A DNA stretch of 64,000 nt, taken from Hyperoodon ampullatus (lineage: Eukaryota; Chordata; Mammalia; Artiodactyla; Ziphiidae). The DNA is taken from the NCBI GenBank assembly GCA_949752795.1, contig CATKHW010000008.1:558001-622000 (forward strand), read 5' to 3'. This document shows, in pieces, positions 27,150 to 43,200 of the stretch. Made by a program: the position numbers and the translations under genes. Each line of letters opens with the position of its first letter. Position 1 is the first letter of the stretch. The notes below the pieces were generated by a model, which did not search any database, was not told the DNA's origin, and saw only the letters and a list, made by a program, of their open reading frames with translations.

Positions 27150-30100
27150 CAAAATGCTACATGACCTCTGTCATCACAATGCTCCAAACCCTTGTTATCA
27201 CATTGTTCCATAACACTTGTCATCACAATGCTCCATGATGCCTGTCATCACAATATTCCATGCACTTGTCATCACAATGCTCCGTGAGCTTTGTCATCAC
27301 AATGTTCAATACACTTGTCATCACAATGCTCCCTGACACTTGTCGTCAGAATGCTTCTCGAACACTGTCATGAAAAGGCTGCATGCATTTTTCATCACAA
27401 TGCTCCATGCCCTTTTCATCACAATTCTCCACGCCATTGTCATCACAATACTCCACAAGCTTGTCATCAGAATGCTCCATGACACTTGTCATCACAATTC
27501 TCCATGACCCCTGTCATCACAGTGCTCCAGGCCCCTTGTCATTACAGTTCTCCATGACGCTCGTCATCACAATTATCCATGGTCTTCTCATCACAATGCT
27601 CCAACGTCTTGCCATCACAATGCTCCATGACATTTCAAATCACAATGTTACATGCTCTTGTCATCACAATTATCCATGCACTTGTCATCACAATGCTCCA
27701 TGACCCCTGTCATAGCAAGCTCCATATGCTTGTCATCACAATGCTTCACGAACTTGTCATCAGAATTCTCAATGGCCCATGTCATCACAATCCTCCATGC
27801 CCTTGTCATCAAAATGCTCCATGACACTTGTCCTCACAATGCTCCAAAACCCTGTCATCACAATGCTCCATTAACTTTGTCATCACAGTCCTCCATGACA
27901 CTTGGCATCACAATGCTCCATGCCACTGTCATCAAAATGGACCATGACATATGTCATCTCAATTCTCACTGACCCCTGTCTTCACAGTACTCCATGATCT
28001 TCTCATCACAATGCTCCATGACCTTGTCATCAGAATGTGCCATGCCCACTGTCATCACAATAAACCATGAAACTTGTCAGAACAATGCACCATGCCCCTG
28101 TCATCACAATGCTCCATACCCTTGTCATCACAATGCTCCGTGACTCCAGTCATCACAATGCTTCATGACCTTTTTCATCACAATGGTCCATGCCCTCGTC
28201 ATCACAAGGCTCTGTGACCATTGTCACCACAGTGCTCCATGAATTTTTCATCACAATGCTCTGTGATTGTTGTCATCACAATGTTCCATTCCTTTGTCAG
28301 CACAATGCTCCATGACCCATGACTTCACAATGCTCCATTCGGTTCTCAGCACAGTGATCCATGATCCATGTCATCAAAATGCGCCATGCACTTGTTATCA
28401 CAATTCTCCACAGCCTAGTCATCACAATGCTCCATAAATCATGTCATCACAATGCTCCATAAACTTTGTTATCACAATGCTCCATGCACTTCTCATCAAA
28501 ATGCTCTCTCAGCACTGATATCGCAATGTTCCATCACTAGTCATCACAATACTCCCTCACCACAGTCATCACAATTTTCCATGACCTCTGTCATCACAAT
28601 GCTACATGCCCTTATCATCACAATGCTCCATGACTCCTGACATCAAAATATTCCATATCCTCTGTCATCAAAATGCTCCATCACCCTTTTCATCACAATG
28701 CTCCAAGACCCCTGAAATCACAATGTTCCATACCAACTGTCATCAAAATATTCCATGACACTTTTCATCAAATTGCTCCAAGACCCTGTCATCAGAATGG
28801 ACTATGTCCAACGTCATCATGCTTCATGCTATTGTCATCACAATGAAATCAATATGCTCCATGACGTCTGTCATCAAAATGCTCCAAACCCTTGTGATCA
28901 CAATGTTCCATAACCATTGTCGTCACAATGCACCATGACACTCATCATCACAATTATCCATGGTCTTCTCATCACAATGTTCCATGAACTTTGTCATCAC
29001 AATGCTCAATACACTTGTCATCACAATGCTCCATGACACTTTTCATCAGTATGGTCCTTGAACCCTGTCATGACAAGGCTCCATGCCTTTTTCATCACAA
29101 TGATCCATACCATTTTCATCAAAATGCTCCAAGACCCGTGTAATCACAATGCTCCATGACCTTAATCACAAAGCTCCATGATGCATGTCATCAGAATGCT
29201 CCATGGCCTTCTCATCACAATGCTCCAAGACCCCTGTCATCTCAATGCTCTGTGATTCCAGTCATCACAATGCTCCATGACATTTGTCATCACAATGCTC
29301 AATTCACTTGTCATCACAATGCTCCATGAGCTTGTCAGCACAATGCTTGATGCGTGTGTCAGTACAATGCTCCATAACCCATGTCATTACAGTGCGCCAT
29401 GCACTTGTCATCACAATGCTCCACATCCTTGTTGTTACAGTGCTCCAAAAAACTTGTCATCACAATTCTCCATGCACTTCTCATCAAAATGCTCTCTCCC
29501 CCCTGTCATCACAATGTTCCATGGTCCCTGTCATGTCAATGCTACATGATCTTATCATCACAATGCTCCATGAACCATGACATCACAATGTTCCATAACC
29601 CCTGTCATCAAAATGCTCCATGACCCTTTTCATCACAATGCTCCATGAGCCCTGACATAACAATGTTCCATAACCACTGTCATCAAAATGTTCCATCATC
29701 CTTTTCATCAAATTGCTCCATGACACTGTCATCACAATGCTCCCTGCCCTTCTCATCACAATGCACCACGACCTTGTCATCAAAATGCTCCATGAACTTT
29801 GGCATCACAAAGCTCCATGACCCTTGGCATCACAATGCTCCATGCCATTTTCATCAAATGCTCCATGACCCCTGTAATCACAATGCTCCATGCCTGTTTT
29901 CATCAGAATGCTCCATTAGAATTGTCATCACAAGGCTACATCGTCCTCTCATCACAATGCTCCAGGACCTTGTCATCACAATGCTCCGTGACTCCAGTCA
30001 TCACAATGCTTCATGAAGTTTGTCAACACAATGGTCCATGACCTCGTCATCAAAAGGCTCTGTGATATTTGTCAACACAATGCTCCATGAAATTTTCATC

Positions 30101-33100
30101 ACAATGCTCTGTTACCCATGTCATCACTATGCTCCATACCTTTGTCAGCACAATGCTCCATGACCATTATCATCACAATGCTCCATGCGCTTGTCCGCAC
30201 AATGCCCCATGACCTGTGTCATCACAATGCGCCATGCGCTTGTCATCACAATGCTCCACAACCTTTTCATCACAGTGCTCCATAAATCTTGTCATCACAA
30301 TGCTCCCTGCACTTCCCATCAAAATACTGTCCCACCACGGATATCATAATGTTCCATCAATAGTCATCGCAATACTCCATCACCCCTTTCATCACAATGT
30401 TCCAGGACCCCTGTCATCAAAATGCTCCATGACCCTTTTCATCATAATGCTCCATGACCCCTGACATCACAATGTTCCATAACCCCTTTCATCAAAATAT
30501 CCCATGACACTTTTCATCAAATTGCTCCATGACCATTTCATCACAATGCTCTCTGCCCTTCTCATCACAGTGCACCACGCCCTTGTCATCAAAATGCTCC
30601 ATGACCTTTGTCATCACAAAGCTCCATGACCCTTGGCATCACAATGCTCCATGCCATTGTCATCAAAATGCTCCATGAACACTCTCATCACATTGTTCCA
30701 TGCAATTGTCATCACAGGCTCCATGATGCTTTTCATCACAATGCTCGATGCTCTTCTTAACACAATGCTCCATGCCCTTGTCATTACAATCCGCCATGAC
30801 CCTTGTATCACAGTGTTCCGTGCCCTTGTCATCACAATGCTCCATGCCCCCTCTCATCACAATAAGCCATGAAACTTTTCAGACCAATGCTCCATGCCCT
30901 TGTCATCAAAATGCTCCATTACCCGTTATAACAATGCTCGATGACACCTGCCATTACAATGTTCCACGGCCTTGTCATCACAAGGCTCCATAACCCTTGT
31001 CATCACAAGGCTCCATGTCCTTGTCATCACAAAGCTCCATGACGCATGTCATCAGAATGTTCCTTGGCCTTCTCATCAAAATGCACCATGAATACTGTCA
31101 TCACAGTGCTCCATGACCCCTGTCTTCACAAATCTCCGTGACTCCAGTCATCACAATGCTTCATGACTTTTGTCATCAGAACGGTCCATGCCCTTGTCAC
31201 ACAAGGCTCTGGGTCATTTGTCACCACAATGCTCCATGAACATTTCATCACAATGCTCTGTGACCATTGTCACCACAATGCACCATGCTTTTGTCAGCAC
31301 AATGATCCATGACTCTTGTCATCACAATGCTCGATGCGCGTGTCAGCACAATGTTCCCTAACCCATGTCATCACAATGTACCATGCACTTGTCATCACAG
31401 TGCTCCACATCCTTGTCACCACAATGCTCCATAAACCGTGTCATCACAATGCTCCATGCACTTCTCATCAAAATGCTCTCTCACCACTGATATCACAATG
31501 TTCCATCACTAGTCTTCACAATACTCCCTCACGCCTGTCATCACAATGTTCCATGACCCCTATCATCACAATGCTACATGCACTTATCATTAAATGCTCC
31601 ATTACCCATGACATCACAATGTTCCATAAACCCTGTCATCAAAATACTCCAATACCCTTATCATCATAATGCTCCATGACCCTTGACACCACAATTTTCC
31701 GTAACCACTCTCATCAAAATAGTCCATGACCTTTTTCATCAAATTGCTCTATGACCCTGTTATCACAATGCTCTCTGCCTTTCTCATCACAACGCACCTC
31801 GCCCTTGTCATCAAAATGCTCCAAGACCTTTGTCATCACAAAGCTCCATGACCATTAGCATCACAATGCTCCATGCCCTTGTCATCACAAAGCTCCATGA
31901 CGCTTGTGATCCCAATGCTTGATGCCCTTCTCTTCACAATGCTACATGCCCTTGTCATTACAATCCACCATGACCCATGTATCAAAGTGTTCCGTGCCCT
32001 TGTCATCACAATAATCCATGAAACTTTTCAGATCAATTCTCCATGCTCTTGTCATCACAACGCACCATTACCACTGTCATAACACTGCTCCATGACACCT
32101 GCCCACACAAGGTTCCACGACCTTGTCATCACAAGACTCCATGACACTTTTCATCACAATGCTCCAAGACAATGTAATCACAATTCTCCATACCCATGTC
32201 ATCACAAAGATCCATGACACATGTAATCAGAATGCTCCATGGCCTTCTCATTCACGATGCTCCATACCCTTGTCATCACAATGCTCCAAGACTCCTGTAA
32301 TGACAATGCTCCCTGCCCGTTTTCATCCCAATGCTCCATGAACCCTGTCATAACAATGCACCATGCTCATCATCAAAATGCTTCATACTCTTGTCATCAC
32401 AATGAAATTAAAATGCTCCATGACCTCTGTCATCACAGTGCTCCAAACCCTTGTGATCACAATGTTCCATAACACTTGTCATCACAATGCCCCATGACTC
32501 TGGTAATCACAATTATCCATGGTCTTCTCATCAAAATGCTCCATGATCTTTATCATCACAGTGCTCAATACACTTGTCATCACAATGCTCCATGACACTT
32601 GTCGTCAGAATGTTCCTTGAACCCTTTCATGACAAGGCTCCATGCATTTTTCATCACAATGATCCATGCCCTTTTCATCACAATGCTCCAAGACCACTCT
32701 AATCTCAATGGTCCTTGCTCTTGTCATCACAAAGCTCCATTATGCATGTCATCAGAATGCTCCATGGCCTTCTCATCACTATGCTCCATGACCTTGTCAT
32801 CTCAATGCTCCAAGACCACTGTCATCATAAGGATCCATGCCCCTTTTCATCAGAATGCTCCATGAGACTTGTCATCACAAGGCTCCATTGTCTTCTCATC
32901 ACAATGCTCCAGGACCTTGTCATCACAATGCTCCATTCCCTTGTCATCACAATGCTCCATGACCCCTTTCGTAACAATACTCCAAGAACATTTTCAGCCC
33001 AATGCTCCATGAACTTCTCATCACAATGCTCCATTACCCCTATCATTACAATTCTCCATGCTCCTTGAAATCAAAATGATCCATGACCTCTGTCATCACA

Positions 33101-36100
33101 ATGTTCCAAATCATTGTGATCACATTGTTCCATAACACTTGTCTTCACAACACTCAAGGATGCCTGTCATAACAGTACTCCATGCCCTTGTCATCACAAT
33201 GCTCCATGACCATTTTCATCACAGTGCTCAATACACTTTTCATCACAATGCTCCCTGACACTTGTCGTCAGAATGCTCCTTGAACCCTGTCATGAAAAGG
33301 CTCCATGCCTTTTTCATCACAATGCTCCATGCACTTTGCATCACAATGCTCCATGCCATTGTCATCACAATACTACACAAGCTTGTCATCAGAATGCTCC
33401 ATAACACCTGTAATCACAATGCTCCATGACCCCTGCTATCACAATGCTCCATGACAACTGTCATCAAAATGCTCCTTGCCCCTTGTCATTACAGTGATCC
33501 ATGACACTCGTCCTCACAATTTTACATGGTCTTCTCATCATAGTGCTCCACGGTATTGCCATCACAAGGATCCATGACACTTTTCATCACAATGTTACAT
33601 GATCTTGTCATAACAATTATGCATACAATTGTCATCGCAATGCTCCATGAACCCTGTCATAGCAAGCTCCATATGTTTTTTATCACAATGCTTCACGACA
33701 TTGTCATCATAATTATCAATGGCCCTTGTCATCACAATGCTCCATGCTCTTCTCATCAAAATGCTCCATGGCCCTTGTCATCACAATGCTCCATTACCTT
33801 TCTCATCACAATCCTCCATGACACTTGGCATCACAATGCTCCATGCCATTGTCATCACAATGGACCATGACATATGTCAATAGAACGCTCCCTGACACCT
33901 GTCTTCACAATACACTTGACTTTGACATCACAATTCTCCATGCCCTTGTCATCACAATGTGCCTTGCCCAGTGTCATCAAAATAATCCATGAATCTTGTC
34001 AGACTAATTTTCCATGCCACTGTTATCACAATGCTCCATGCCCTTGTCATCACAATGCTCCGTGACACCAGTCATCACAATGCTTCATGAACTTTGTCAT
34101 CACAATGGGCCATGCCCTCGTCATCACAAGGCTCAGTGACCTTTGTCACCACAGTGCTCCATGAACTTTTCTTCACAATGCTCTGTGAACCTTGTAATCA
34201 CAATGCTCCTTGACTTTGTCTGCACAATACTACAGAAGCTTGTCATCAGAATGCTCCATGTCCCTTGTAATCACAATGATCTATGACACCTGTCATCACA
34301 ATTCTCCATGCCACGTGTCATTACAGTGCTCGATGACACTCGTTATCAAAATGCTCCATGGTCTTGCCATCACAATGCTCCACGGTCTTGCCATCACAAT
34401 GCTCCATGCTCTGGACATCACAATGCTCCATGACACTTCTCATCACCATGTTACATGCTCTTGTTATCACAATCCTACATGCCATTGTCATCACAATGGA
34501 CCATGACATATGTCATCACCATGCTCCCTGGCACCTGTCTTCACAATACTCCATGACCTTGTCATCACAATGATCCATGCCCTTGTCATCACAATGCTCC
34601 ATGCCCTTGTCTTCACAATGCACCATGCCTACACTCATCAAAATAATCCATGAAAGTTGTCAGACCAATTCTCCATGCCCCTATGATCACAGTGCTCCAT
34701 GCCGTTGTCATCACAATGCAACATGAACACTGTCATCACAATGCTCCGTGACTCCAGTCATCACAATGCTTCATGACCATTGACATCACAGTGGTCCATG
34801 CCCTGGTCATCAGAAGTCTCTGTGACTTTTGTCACCACAATGCTCCATGAACTTTTCATCACAATGCTCCATGACCCTTGTCATCACAAAGCGCCATGCG
34901 CTTCTCAGCACAATGCTCCATGACCCATGTCATCACAATGCATCATGCCCGTGTCATCACAATGCTCCACAACGTTGTCATCACAGTGCTCCATAAACCT
35001 TGTCATCACAATGCACCATGCACTTCTCATCAAAATGCTCTCTCACAACTGATATCACAATGTTCCATCACTAGTCATCACTATACTCCCTCACCCCTCT
35101 CATCACAATGTTCCATGACCCCTGTAATCACAATGCTCCATGCCCTTGTCATCACAAAGCTCCATGATGCATGTCATCAGAATGCTCCATGGCCTTCTCA
35201 TCACAATGCTCCATGCCCTTGCCATCACAATGCTCCATTACCCCTGTCATCACAATGCTCCATGACCACTGTCATCACAGCGCTTCATGACCACTGACAG
35301 CACAATGATCTGGGACACTTGTCATCAAAATGCTCCGTGACACATGTCATGACAATGATCCATGCGCTTGTCATCCCAATTCTCCATGACCCCTGTAATC
35401 AGAATGTTCCGTGACGCTTGTCATCCCAGTGCTCCATGACCCTTGGCATCACAATGCTCCATGCCCTTGTCATCACAATGCTTCATGAACCCTCTCATCA
35501 CATTTCTCATTGCCCTTGTCATCACAAAGCTCCATGACGCTTGTCATCACACTGCTCGATGCCAATCTCATCACAATGCTGCAGGCCCTTGTCATTACAA
35601 TGTTCCATGGTCCCTGTATCACCGTGTTCCGTGCCCTTGTCATCACAATGCTCCATGCCCACTCTCATCACAATAATCCATAAATCTTGTCACATCAATT
35701 CTCCATGCACTTGTCATCAAAAGGCTCCATTACCCGTGTCATAACAATGCTCCGTGACCCCTGCCATCACAGTGTTCCACGGCTTCATCATCACAAGGCT
35801 CCATGACCCTTGTCATCACAATTCTCCAAGAACCCTGTAATCGCAATGCTCCATGTCCTTGTCATCACAAAGCTCCATGACGCATGTCTTCAGAATGCTC
35901 CATGGCCTTCTCATCACAATGCTCCATGCCCTTGTCATCACAATGCTCCAACAACCCTGTAATGACAATGTTCCATGCCCCTTTTCATCTCAATGCTCCA
36001 TGAACCCTGTCATCACAATGTACCGTGCCCATCACCATAATATTTCATGCTATTGTCATCACAATGAAATCAAAATGCTCAATGACCTCTGTCATCACAA

Positions 36101-37230
36101 TGCACCCAACCCTTCTGATCACAATGTTCCATAACACTTGTCATCACAATGCCCCATGACGCTGGTCATCACAATTATCCATGGTCTTCTCATCACAATG
36201 CTCCATGACCTTTGTCATCACAATGCTCAATACACTTGTCAGCTCAATGCTCCCTGACATTTGTCTTCAGAATGCTCCTAGAAACCTGTCATGAAAAGGT
36301 TCCATGCCATTTTCATCACTATGCTCCAGGCCATTGTCATCACAAAACTCCACAAGCTTGTCATCAGAATGCTCCATGACCCATGTCATCACAATGCTCC
36401 ATGACCCCTGTCATCACAGTGCTCCATGAACACTGTCATCACAGTGCTCCATGACACCTGTCATCACAATGCTCCATGCCCCTTGTCATTACAGTGCTCC
36501 ATGACTTTCGTCATCACAATTTTCCATGGCCTTCTCATCACACTGCTCCACGGTCTTGCCATCACTATGCTCCATGCCCTAGTCTTCACAATGCTCCATG
36601 TCCCTTGTCATCACAATTCTCCACATCCTTGTCATCACAATACTCCATGACACTTCTCATCACAATGTTACGTGGTCTTGTCATCACAGTTCTCCATGCA
36701 CTTTTCATAGCAATGCTCCATGTCTCCTGTCATAGCAAGCTCTGTGCGCTTGTCATCACAATGCTTCACGACGTTTGCATCAAAATTCTCAATGGCCCTT
36801 GTCATCACAATGCTCCATGTCCTTGTCATCACAATGCTCCTTGACCCTTTTCTTCACAATTCTAAATGAAATTGTCATCACAATGCTCCATTACCTTTGT
36901 CATCACAATCCTCCATGACACTTAGCATCACAAGGCTCCATTACATTTGTAATCACAATCCTCCATGACACTTGGCATCACAATGCTCCATGACATATGT
37001 CATCACAGTGCTCCCTGACACCTGTCTTCACAATACTACATGACCTTGTCATAACTATGTTCCATGCCCTTGTCATCACAATGTGCCCTGTCCACTCTCA
37101 TAGCAATAATTCATGAAAATTGTCAGACCAATGCTCCATGCCCCTGTCATCACAATGCTCCATGCCCTTGTAATCACAATGCTCCATGACCCCTCACATC
37201 ATAATGCTCCGTGACTCCAGCCATCACAAT
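27150..37230. repeat. Family II segment B of the large internal duplication
   Basis: This is colinear with 11,470-23,240, using the landmark pairs listed there. Compared with A it lacks about 0.53 kb near 29,860 (offset step 15,525 to 14,994, about 22 units) and the 1.92-kb unit near 31.3 kb. It carries about 1.64 kb extra between roughly 33.9 and 35.4 kb (offset step 12,409 to 14,047). That extra part overlaps the portion that pairs with the left end of the window. There is no gene in this 10 kb. Confidence 0.8.
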
Positions 37231-40200
37231 GCTTTATGAACCTTTTCATCACAATTGTTAATTCCCTCATCATCACAATGCTCTGTAACACTTGTCATCA
37301 CAATGCTCCATGACATTGTCAGCACAATACTCCATGACCCATGTCATCACAATGCTCCATGCGCTTGTCAGCACAATGCTCCAAGACACATGTCATCACA
37401 ATGTGCCATGCACTTGTCATCACAATGCTCCACAACCTTGTCATCACAATTTTCCATAAACTTTGTCATCACAATGCTCCATGCACTTCTAATCTAAATG
37501 CTCTCTCACCACTGATATCACAATGTTCCATCACCAGTCATCACAATACTCCCTCAACACTGTCATCACAATGTTCCATGACCCCTGTCATCAAAATGCT
37601 ACATGCCCTTATCATCACAATGCTCCATGACCACTGACATCACAATGTTCCATAACCCCTGTCATCAAAATATTCCCTGACCCTTTCCATCAAATTATTC
37701 CATGAACCTGTCATCAGAATACTGCCTGCCCTACTCATCACAATGCACCACGCCCTTGTCATCAAAATGCCCCCTGACATTTGTCATCACAAAGCTCCAT
37801 GACCCTTTGCATCACAATGCTCCATGCCCTTGTCATCATAATGCCCCATTACACCTGTCATAAAAATGCTCCATGACCCTTGCCATCACAATGTTCCACG
37901 GACTTGTCATCACAAGGCTCCATGATCCTTGTCATCAAAATGCTCCAAGACGTCTGTAATCACAATTCTCCATGCCACTTTTCATCTCAATGCTCCATGA
38001 ACACTGTCATCACAATGCACCATGCCCATCATCATAATGATTCATGCTATTGTCATCACAATTAAATCAAAATGCTCCATGTCCTCTGTCATCACAATGC
38101 TCCAAACCCTTCTGATCACAATGTTCCATATCACTTGTCATCACATGCCCCATGACGCTCGTCATCACAGTTATGCAGGGTCTTCTCATCACAGTGCACC
38201 ATGACCTTTGTCACCACAATGCTCAATACACTTGGCATTACAATGCTCGCTGACACATGTCATCAGTATGCTCCTTGAACACTGTCTTGACAAGGCTCCA
38301 TGCCTTTTTCATCACAATGATCCATTCCCTTTTCATCACAGTGCTCCAAGACCCCTGTTATCACAATGCTCCGTGACTCCAGTCATCACAATGCTTCATG
38401 ACATTTGTCATCACAATGGTACATGACCTGGTCATACAAAGCTCTGTTACCTTGTCACCACAATGCTCCATGAACATTTAATCACAATGATCTGTGAACT
38501 TTGTCATCACAAAGCTCCATGCCTTTGTCAGCACAATGCTCCATGATCCTTGTCATCAAAATGCTCGATGCGCGTGTCAGCACAATGCTCCATAACACAT
38601 GTCATCACAATGTACCATGCACTTGTCATCACAATGCTCCACATCCTTGTCATCAAAATGCTCCATAAACATTGTCATCATAATGCTCCATGAACTTCTC
38701 CTCAAAATGCCCTCTCACCACTGATATCACAATGTTCCATCACTAGTCATCACAATACTCCCTAATCCCTGTCATCACAATATTCCATAACCCCTGTAAT
38801 CACAATTCTCCATGCCCTTGTCATCACAAAGCTCCATGACGCATGTCATCAGAATGCACCATGGCCTTCTCATCACAATGCTCCATGCCCTTGTCATCAC
38901 AATGCTCCAAAACCCCTGTAATCACAATGCTCCATGCCCCTTTTCATCTCAATGCTCCATGAGCCCTGTCATCGCAATGCACCGTGCCCATCACCATAAT
39001 ATTTCATGCTATTGTCATCACAATGAAATCAAAATGCTACATGACCTCTGTCATCACAATGCACCAAACGATTCTGATCATAATGTTCCATAACACTTGT
39101 CATCACATGCCCCATGACGCTCGTCATCACAATTATGCAAGGTCTTCTCATCACAATACTCCATGACTTTGTCACCACAATGCTCAATACACTTGGCATC
39201 ACAATGCTCGCTGACACTTGTCATCAGTATGCTCCTTGAACACTGTCATGACAAGGCTCCATGCCTTTTTCATCACAATGATCCATTCCCTTTTCATCAC
39301 AATACTCCAAGACCCCTGTTGTCACAATGCTCCATGACTCCAGTCATCACAATGCTTCATGACATTTGTCATCACAATGATCCATGACCTCATCACACAA
39401 AGCTCTGTGACCTTTGTCACCACAATGCTCCATGAAATTTTTATCACAATTCTCTGTGACCCTTGTCATCACAAAGCTCCATGCCTTTGTCAGCACAATG
39501 CTCCATGACCCTTGTCATCACAATGCTCGATGCGCGTGTCAGCACAATGCTCCATAACCCATGTCATCACAATGCACCATGCACTTGTCATCACAATGCT
39601 CCACATCCTTGTCATCAAAATGCTCCATAAACCTTGTCATCAAAATGCTCCATGCACTTCTCCTCAAAATGCCTTCTCACCACTGATATCACAATGTTCC
39701 ATCACTAGTCATTACAATACTCCCTCACACCTGTCATCACAATATTCCATGACCCCTGTAATCACAATTATCCATGCCCTTGTCATCACAAAGCTCCATG
39801 ACGCATGTCATCAGAATGCTCCATGGTCTTCTCATCACAATGCTCCATGCCCCTTTTCATCTCAATGCTCCATGAACCCTGTCATCACAATCCACCGTGC
39901 CCATCACCATAATATTTGAAGCTATTGTCATCACAATGAAATCAAAATGCTCAATGACCTCTGTAATCACAATGCACCAAACCCTTCTGAGCACAATGTT
40001 CCATAACACTTGTCATCACAATGCCCCATGACGCTGTTCATAACAATTATCCATGGTCTTCTCATAACAATGCTCCATGATCTTTGTCATCACAATGCTC
40101 AATACACTTATCATCACAATGCTCCCTGACAGGTGTCATCAGTATGCTCCTTGAAACCTGTAATGCTCCTGAAACCTGCAAGGCTCCATGCATTTTTCTT

Positions 40201-43200
40201 CAGAATGCTCCAAGACCCTTGTAATCACAATGCTCCATGTCCTTGTCATCACAAAGCTCCATGACGCATGTCATCAGAATGCTCCATTGGCTTCTCATCA
40301 CAATGCTCCATGCCCTTGTCATCACATTGCTTCAAAACCACTGTAATCTCAATGCTCCATGCAACTTTTCATAAGAATGCTCCATCCCCTTGTCATCACA
40401 ATGCTCCCTGACCCTTGTCATCGCAATGTTCCAAGCCCTTGTCATCAAAATGCTCCATTTCCTTTGTTATCATAATCCTCCATGACACTTGGTATCACAA
40501 TGCTCCATGCCATTGTCATAACAATGGACAATGATATGTGTCATCACAATGCTCCATGAGACCTGTCTTCACAATACTCCATGACCTTGTCATCACAATG
40601 TTCCATGCCCTTGTCATCACAATGTGCAATGCCCACTCTCCTCACAATAATCCATGAAACATGTCAGACCAATGTTCCATGCCCCTGTCATCACAATGCT
40701 CCATGCCCTTTTCATCACAATGCTCCATGACCCCTGTCATCACAATGCTCCGTGACTCCAGTCCTCACAATGCTTCATGACATTTCTCCTCACAATGGTC
40801 TATTCCCTCCTCACACAAGGCTGTGTGACCTTTGTCACCACAATGCTCCATACCCTTGTCATCTCAATGCTCCATGCCCACTGTCATCACAATAATCCAT
40901 GAAACTTGTCAGAAAAATGTTCCGTGTCCCTATCATCACATTGCTCCATGCCCTTGTCATCACAATGCTCCATGACCCCTGTCATCACAATGCTCCGTGA
41001 CTCCAGTCATCACAATGACTCATGACCTTTCTCATCACAATGGTCCATGCCCTCGTCACACAAGGCTCTGTGATACTTGTGACCACAATGCTCCATGAAA
41101 TTTTCATCACAATGCTCTGTGTCCCTTGTCATCACAATGCTCCATGCCTTTGTCAGCACAATGCTCCATGACACTTGTCATCAAAATGCTCCATGCATTT
41201 TTCAGCACAATGCTCCATGACACATGTCAAAACAATGTGCCATGCTCTTTTCATCACAGAGCTCCACATCCTTTGCATCGCTATGCTCCATAAAACTTGT
41301 CATCACAATGCTCCATGCACTTCTCATCAAAATGCTCTCTCACCACATATATCACAATGTTCCATCACTAGTCATCACAATACTCGCTCACCCCTGTCAT
41401 CACAATGTTCCATGACAACTGTCATAACAGTGCTGCATGCCCTTATCATCACAATGCTCCATGAACCCTGATATCACAATATTCCATAACCCCTGTCACA
41501 AAATGTCCCATGATCCATTTCATCACAATGCTTCATGACCCCTGACATCGCAATGTTCCATAACCACTGTCATCAAAATATTCCATGACCATTTTATTCA
41601 AATTGATCCATGAGAGTGTCATCACAATGCTCCCTGCCCTTCTCATCACAATGAACTACACCCTTGTCATCAAAATGCCCCATGACATTTGTCATCACAA
41701 ATCTATATGACCCTTGGCATCACAATGCTCCATGCCCTTGTCATCACAATGCTCCATTACACCTGTCATAACAATGCTCCATGACCACTGCCATCACAAT
41801 GTTTCACGGCTTTGTCATCATATGGATCCATGATCCTTGTCATCACAATGCTCCAAGACCTCTGTAATCACAATTCTCCATGCCACTTTTCATCTCAATG
41901 CTCCATGAACACTGTCATCACAATGCACCATGCCCATCATCATAATGATTCATGCTATTGTCATCACAATGAAATCAAAAGGCTCCATGTCCTCTGTCAT
42001 CACAATGCTCCAAACCCTTCTGATCACAATGTTCCATATCACTTGTCATCACATGCCCCATGACGCTCGTCATCACAATTATGCAGGGTCTTCTCATCAC
42101 AGTGCACCATGACCTTTTTCACCACAATGCTCAATACGCTTGGCATCACAATGCTCGCTGACACATGTCATCAGTATGCTCCTTGAACACTGTCATGACA
42201 AGGCTCCATGCCTTTTTCATCACAATGATCCATTCCCTTTTCATCACAATGCTCCAAGACCCCTGTTATCACAATGCTCCGTGACTCCAGTCATTACAAT
42301 GCTTCATGACATTTGTCATCACAATGGTCCATTACCTGGTCACACAAAACTCTGTGACTTTTGTCACCGCAATGCTCCATGAAATTTTTATCACAATGAT
42401 TTGTGACCTTTGTCTTCACAAAGCTCCATGCCTTCGTCAGCACAATGCTCCATGATCCTTGTCATCACAATGCTTGATGCGCGTGTCAGCACAATGCTCC
42501 ATAACCCATGTGATCACAATGTACCATGCACTTGTCATCACAATGCTCCACATCCTTGTCATCAAAATGCTCCAGAAACCTTGACATCACAATGCTAAAT
42601 GCACTTCTCCTCAAAATGCCCTCTCATCACTGATATCACAATGTTCCATCACTAGTCATCACCATGCTCCCTCACCCCTGTCATCACAATATTCCATGAC
42701 CCCTGTAATCACAATTCTAGATGCCCTTGTCATCACAATGCCCCATGACGCTGGTCTTCAAAATTATCCATGGTCTTCTCATCACAATGCTCCCTGATCT
42801 TTGTCATCACAATTCTCAATAAACTTATCATCACAATGCTCCCTGACTGTTGTCATCAGTATGCTCCTTGAACACTGTCATGACAAGGCTCCATGCATTT
42901 TTCATCACAATGATAAATTCCCTTTTCATCACAATGCTCCAAGACCCCTGTAATCACGATGCTCCATGTCCTTGTCATCACAAAACTCCATGACGCATGT
43001 CATCAGAATGCTCCATTGCCTTCTCATCACAATGCTCCATGCCCTTGTCATCGCAATGTTCCAAGCCCTTGTCATCAAAATGCTCCATTACCTTTGTCGT
43101 CACAATCCTCCATGACACTTGGTATCACAATGCTCCATGCCATTGTCATCACAATCAACAATGACATATGTCATCACAATGCTCCCTGACACCTGTCTTC

